A stretch of 64,000 bases of DNA from positions 620,001 to 684,000 of the forward strand of contig JAMXHR010000010.1 in the NCBI GenBank assembly GCA_023955635.1, given 5' to 3'. The notes under the pieces were generated by a model, which was not told the DNA's origin, searched no databases, and saw nothing but the letters and a program-made list of their open reading frames with translations. The translations under genes were made by a program, and so were the position numbers. The stretch comes from Methanosarcina sp. ERenArc_MAG2. GTDB taxonomy: Archaea; Halobacteriota; Methanosarcinia; Methanosarcinales; Methanosarcinaceae. Of the stretch, positions 60,884-64,000 are shown piece after piece (position 1 is the first letter of the stretch; the number at the start of each line of letters is the position of its first letter).

Positions 60884-62143
60884 CTATATCCATTTTTTCT
60901 CTTCAAGCATTATTAGATCATAATTTGCCTTTACTTCTGGACGCTCGGGGACGGCAGCACAGGTGCCTGCTGGCCTATTTGAGATATCGTAGGTTCCAAT
61001 TTTTCGGGCAATATCCATAATCTCTGTTTTGTCAAAGGCAATCAACGGGTGGTATATAGGGATAGCAAGCTCATATATTTCAGCATACATATTTGCAGCA
61101 GTCTGGGAAGCTACCTGCCCCAGGGAAGAACCGGTAATAATTCCACTTGCACCTTCTTTTTTCATAACCTCGTAGGCTTCTCTGTACATCATGCGTTTGC
61201 AGAGAAGGCAGGTATTTTTCCGGTTGCAGATGTCTATAAAAGACTGGAGATTAGGGCCGTGCGGGATCTCATAAGTCGTAAACTGATGCTCCGGAGCCCA
61301 CTTCTGGAGCTGGCGAATACAATCAAAAGCACGTTCTCTTGCAGCATTCTCGGCATAAGGAGAATTGTTACAGTAGACAGGAATAATCATAACTCCGCGT
61401 TTCATCATAAGCCAGGCTGCGACCGGAGAATCAAGCCCTCCTGACATTAAAACTACCATGCTGCCCTGGGTGCCCAGGGGAAGCCCTCCAACTCCTTTAA
61501 ATGTTTCCAGGTAAACGTAAGCCAGATTTTGCCGCATTTCGACGAAAATCTCCTTATCAGGATAACTCAGGTCAACTCCGGGATGTTTTCCTTCTTTTTC
61601 CAGGGCACTCCAGACAGCATCCCCACAGGTTTTACCGATCTCCGCTGAAGAAAATGGATGGTTTCCACTTCTTCTCGCCCTGATGGCAAAAGACTCGCCT
61701 TCTTTAACCAGTTCCTGAGCTAGCGAGGCACACACACTGGCAGCGTTCTCAAGTGTGGGCTCTGCTGTCAATGCAGGGGAAGTGGAGACAATGCCAAAGA
61801 CATCAGCCGCTGCCTCGGCGGCACGTACATCGGTACTCTCAATAAATATCCTGCCCCATTCTCTCCTTATCTGGGAGTATGGAATACCTCGCGAATCCAG
61901 CATAGCCGCAATATTCTTTATAAGGATTTTTTCATACCAGTTCCTGATGCCGGAACTTTTAAGAGCAAGTTCTCCATAGCGGACTATAACTACATCTGCT
62001 GGAACTCCAGAACCGAAGTGAGAGGAACCGAAAACAGGGCTATCCTCCTTTTCGGTATCGCTTTTTGGTTTGTCCCTTTTTTCTTCCTGCGTATGAACAT
62101 CAGACTCAAGTTTTTCTTCTATCTCATTGGAATTGTCTGTCAT
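60884..62143 (-). CDS. thiI: tRNA 4-thiouridine synthase, ThiI-type
   Basis: 419 residues. An acidic N-terminal extension of about 45 residues precedes VVIVRYGELALKSSGIRNWYEK, the ferredoxin-like/THUMP start. THUMP follows (SFAIRARRSGNHPFSS, GVDLSYPDKEIFVEMR), then the PP-loop pyrophosphatase VVLMSGGLDSPVAAWLMMKRG that adenylates the tRNA uridine. Cys pairs include NTCLLCKRMMY and GTCAAVPE. There is no rhodanese domain, as usual in archaea. The extension is poorly conserved in nature and its role is unclear. Confidence 0.95.
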   Translation of the reverse strand: MTDNSNEIEEKLESDVHTQEEKRDKPKSDTEKEDSPVFGSSHFGSGVPADVVIVRYGELALKSSGIRNWYEKILIKNIAAMLDSRGIPYSQIRREWGRIFIESTDVRAAEAAADVFGIVSTSPALTAEPTLENAASVCASLAQELVKEGESFAIRARRSGNHPFSSAEIGKTCGDAVWSALEKEGKHPGVDLSYPDKEIFVEMRQNLAYVYLETFKGVGGLPLGTQGSMVVLMSGGLDSPVAAWLMMKRGVMIIPVYCNNSPYAENAARERAFDCIRQLQKWAPEHQFTTYEIPHGPNLQSFIDICNRKNTCLLCKRMMYREAYEVMKKEGASGIITGSSLGQVASQTAANMYAEIYELAIPIYHPLIAFDKTEIMDIARKIGTYDISNRPAGTCAAVPERPEVKANYDLIMLEEKKWI

Positions 62144-62560
62144 GGATACTTACGGATAGGATGGCATGGAGTTTAAAGTTTTCAGGAAAAAAATTTTGTC
62201 CTTGTAGCGAAAAACGGATAATTTCGAGTAACAATACATAAAATCGATACTGAATAAATATACAAAAGTTTTAAGATTGCATAGAATAGAACTGAATATT
62301 TATTGCTATTACTACAAAAGATAATTTGTGGCAATGTATTGGTTTTTCTGCAAATACACAAATCTCAGGAGGTTTCGGGGAAGAAAATACCGTTTCAGAA
62401 GAACCTATTTCCCTCCGTAGAGAGAAATTTGACATTTAATTTACAGCAAATTCGCAGCACTGCCTAATTTGTTGCATAAATCTCCTGAGAAAATTGTGCC
62501 GATATGCATTCACTGCATATCGGAAAAAATCCTTACTTTAAATTTCCCGGAATTCAGGCT
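62144..62560. other. intergenic region between thiI and the TPR gene
   Basis: AT-rich with no gene. A CGATATGCA-TTCAC-TGCATATCG hairpin at 62501-62523 follows the TPR gene end and is a likely 3'-end structure for that leftward transcript. Confidence 0.5.
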
Positions 62561-64000
62561 TTAACTGGCTTCCTGAATATTCCATTCTTCGCTATAATTC
62601 TCGCTATAATTTTCGCTAAAATTCTCGCTATAATTCTCACTATAATTCTCACTATAATTCTCACTATAATTCTCACTATAATTCTCACTATAATTATCGC
62701 TTCCCTCATCAGGTTCGGGGACGTACCAGTCGTTGCCCTGGATTCCCTGATCCCCATCAGGTTCCGGAATAGGCTCAAGGGTATTGTTTTCCCAGTTATC
62801 ATAAGGCTCCTGGATAGTTCCTGGCTGCTGGGAAATGTCTGTCCTGTTCACACTTATGTTCTCCGTAAAATTTTCCTCTCCCCCGTACCACCTTGAGGGC
62901 AGGGAATAATCCAGATTGCTATTATAAGTAGCAGGAAGGAAATATCGAGTCCCTCTTTCCTGCAGAGCTTCCACAAAACCAGGATCGACTTCATCAAGCT
63001 TCGCCTTACACACAGCAGCCTCATCTAATTTCTTTATGTTGTAAAGGGCAAAACGCTTGTTGTAAAGGGTTGAAGCTGAGTTAGGGTCAATTGCAAGAGC
63101 ACTGTCATAACATGCAATTGCTTCTTCGACTTCCCCCATCACATTGTGGATGTACCCTTTGTTATACCAGGCCGTGATGCAATCCGGTTTAAGCTGGATC
63201 ACTTTGTCGAAGCAGTTCAGGGCAGCATTATTGCTGCTTATTGTTAAATAAGCACATCCCTGGAAATACCAGGCTGTAGCATTGTCGGGATCATATTCCA
63301 GGGCTTTATTGTAGCAATCAATGGCTTCCTGAGATTTCTCAAGCTTGTAATAAGCAAAGCCTTTATTGTTATATGCATCTACATTCGAAGGATCCAGCTC
63401 AAGACTCCTGTTGTAGCAGTTTATTGCTCCCTCGAAATCTCCGCCGTTTTCCAGAGCTTTTCCCTGTCTATAAATTATCTCCCTGTTGCCTGGTGAAATT
63501 TCAAGCATTCTCTCATAATTTTCAGCAGCTTCCTTATACCTGCCAAGCTCCTCAAATAAAGAGGCTTTATCAGCCAGAATCTGTGAATTATCAGGCTGAA
63601 GCTGCAGGATTTTATCGTAGTCTGCCAGCGCGTCATTGGATTTACCGGATTTCGACAGATCAAGAGCCCGGCTCTTCAGAGCTTCAAGGTTTTTAGGCTG
63701 AGATTCAAGGAGAGCGGTGTAACAGGAGATTGCCTCCTCGTACCTGCTGAGGTTTGAGAGAGCCAGACCTTTTCCATAGAGAGCCTCTGAATTGCTTGAG
63801 TTCAGAGCAAGTACCTGATCATAGTAATTAACAGCCTCTTCCGATCTCCCGAGATCGCTTACAGCAGAAGCTATCCCGTACCAGGCAGTACTTGACTGGG
63901 GATTAAGATCCAGGGCTTTTTTGTAGCAATCCAGAGCTTCCTCGCTCCTGCCGAGCCTGTCAAGCATCGCGCCCTTTTCATACCAGACTTCAGGGCGTGT
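62561..64000 (-). CDS. TPR-repeat protein with NYSE-repeat tail (5' end outside window)
   Basis: The frame is open through the window edge, so the start is missing. About eleven TPR units of 34 residues follow the consensus (AWYNKGYIHNVMGEVEEAIACYDSALAIDPN). Then comes a linker with PEPDGDQG and YVPEPDEG, and a C-terminal tail of about nine four-residue NYSE units coded by a 12-base tandem repeat, ending EEWNIQEAS. TPR arrays bind other proteins; partner unknown. No signal peptide can be judged. Confidence 0.9.
   Translation of the reverse strand, partial: TRPEVWYEKGAMLDRLGRSEEALDCYKKALDLNPQSSTAWYGIASAVSDLGRSEEAVNYYDQVLALNSSNSEALYGKGLALSNLSRYEEAISCYTALLESQPKNLEALKSRALDLSKSGKSNDALADYDKILQLQPDNSQILADKASLFEELGRYKEAAENYERMLEISPGNREIIYRQGKALENGGDFEGAINCYNRSLELDPSNVDAYNNKGFAYYKLEKSQEAIDCYNKALEYDPDNATAWYFQGCAYLTISSNNAALNCFDKVIQLKPDCITAWYNKGYIHNVMGEVEEAIACYDSALAIDPNSASTLYNKRFALYNIKKLDEAAVCKAKLDEVDPGFVEALQERGTRYFLPATYNSNLDYSLPSRWYGGEENFTENISVNRTDISQQPGTIQEPYDNWENNTLEPIPEPDGDQGIQGNDWYVPEPDEGSDNYSENYSENYSENYSENYSENYSENFSENYSENYSEEWNIQEAS
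62586..62697. repeat. 12-bp in-frame tandem repeat (NYSE codons)
   Basis: About nine copies of a unit close to TATAATTCTCAC, with variants (TCGC, TTTTCGC) at the left end and pure copies in the middle. It codes Glu-Asn-Tyr-Ser units on the minus strand. Confidence 0.85.

Noticed and set aside
62586..62697. Periodic repeats considered as CRISPR or iterons
   Set aside because: 12-base period, in frame with a TPR gene and coding NYSE units.

Overview
The window is archaeal and almost certainly from a Methanosarcina. It carries the acetoclastic pair pta-ackA, two members of the Methanosarcina S-layer protein family plus a more distant relative, archaeal-type pgk, cca and thiI, an ADP-dependent phosphofructokinase, strong GGAGG-type ribosome binding sites, TATA-type promoters, and long AT-rich intergenic stretches full of insertion-sequence debris.

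Layout. 0-3 kb: a cupin, an endonuclease/exonuclease/phosphatase-fold protein, and a cassette of two tiny ORFs between two copies of a 190-bp element with terminal inverted repeats. 3-6.5 kb: a composite transposon of two near-identical IS1-like elements, with an 8-bp target duplication, carrying a frameshifted acetyltransferase gene and a lone CRISPR-like repeat. 6.7-9.2 kb: pta and ackA. 9.4-12.3 kb: a membrane-anchored HTH protein, a secreted protein and a HEAT-repeat lipoprotein. 12.5-17.3 kb: an S-layer gene split by an IS1634-family element that is itself split by an ISAzo13-family element. 17.5-34 kb: housekeeping genes (ferredoxins, small heat-shock proteins, uracil-DNA glycosylase, pgk, AMMECR1 protein, argC-CBS-argJ, two ADP-dependent sugar kinases and an 8-oxoguanine glycosylase) with remains of a decayed type I restriction system. 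34-42 kb: an intact type I restriction-modification operon, hsdM-(DUF1016 fragment)-DUF1016 nuclease-hsdS-hsdR. 42-52 kb: the likely major S-layer gene, a two-gene regulator/membrane unit, cca (its 3' end duplicated 5 kb away), an S-layer-like exported protein and a DedA-type protein. 52.6-54.9 kb: 2.2 kb without genes but with hairpins, MITE-like elements and tandem repeats. 54.9-64 kb: a His-rich cation efflux protein, a multi-PAS histidine kinase with its response regulator, thiI, and a TPR protein running off the window end.

Two general points matter. First, about 19 single-base gaps interrupt otherwise good genes, mostly in homopolymers. Every one is repaired by adding one base, and every repaired gene has a whole number of codons. 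Several affected genes (pgk, argJ) are expected to be needed. The simplest reading is under-called homopolymers in the assembly, so I annotate these genes as whole with a frameshift note. Second, the true disruptions are different in kind: in the S-layer gene, precise removal of both nested insertions with one target copy restores the reading frame exactly.
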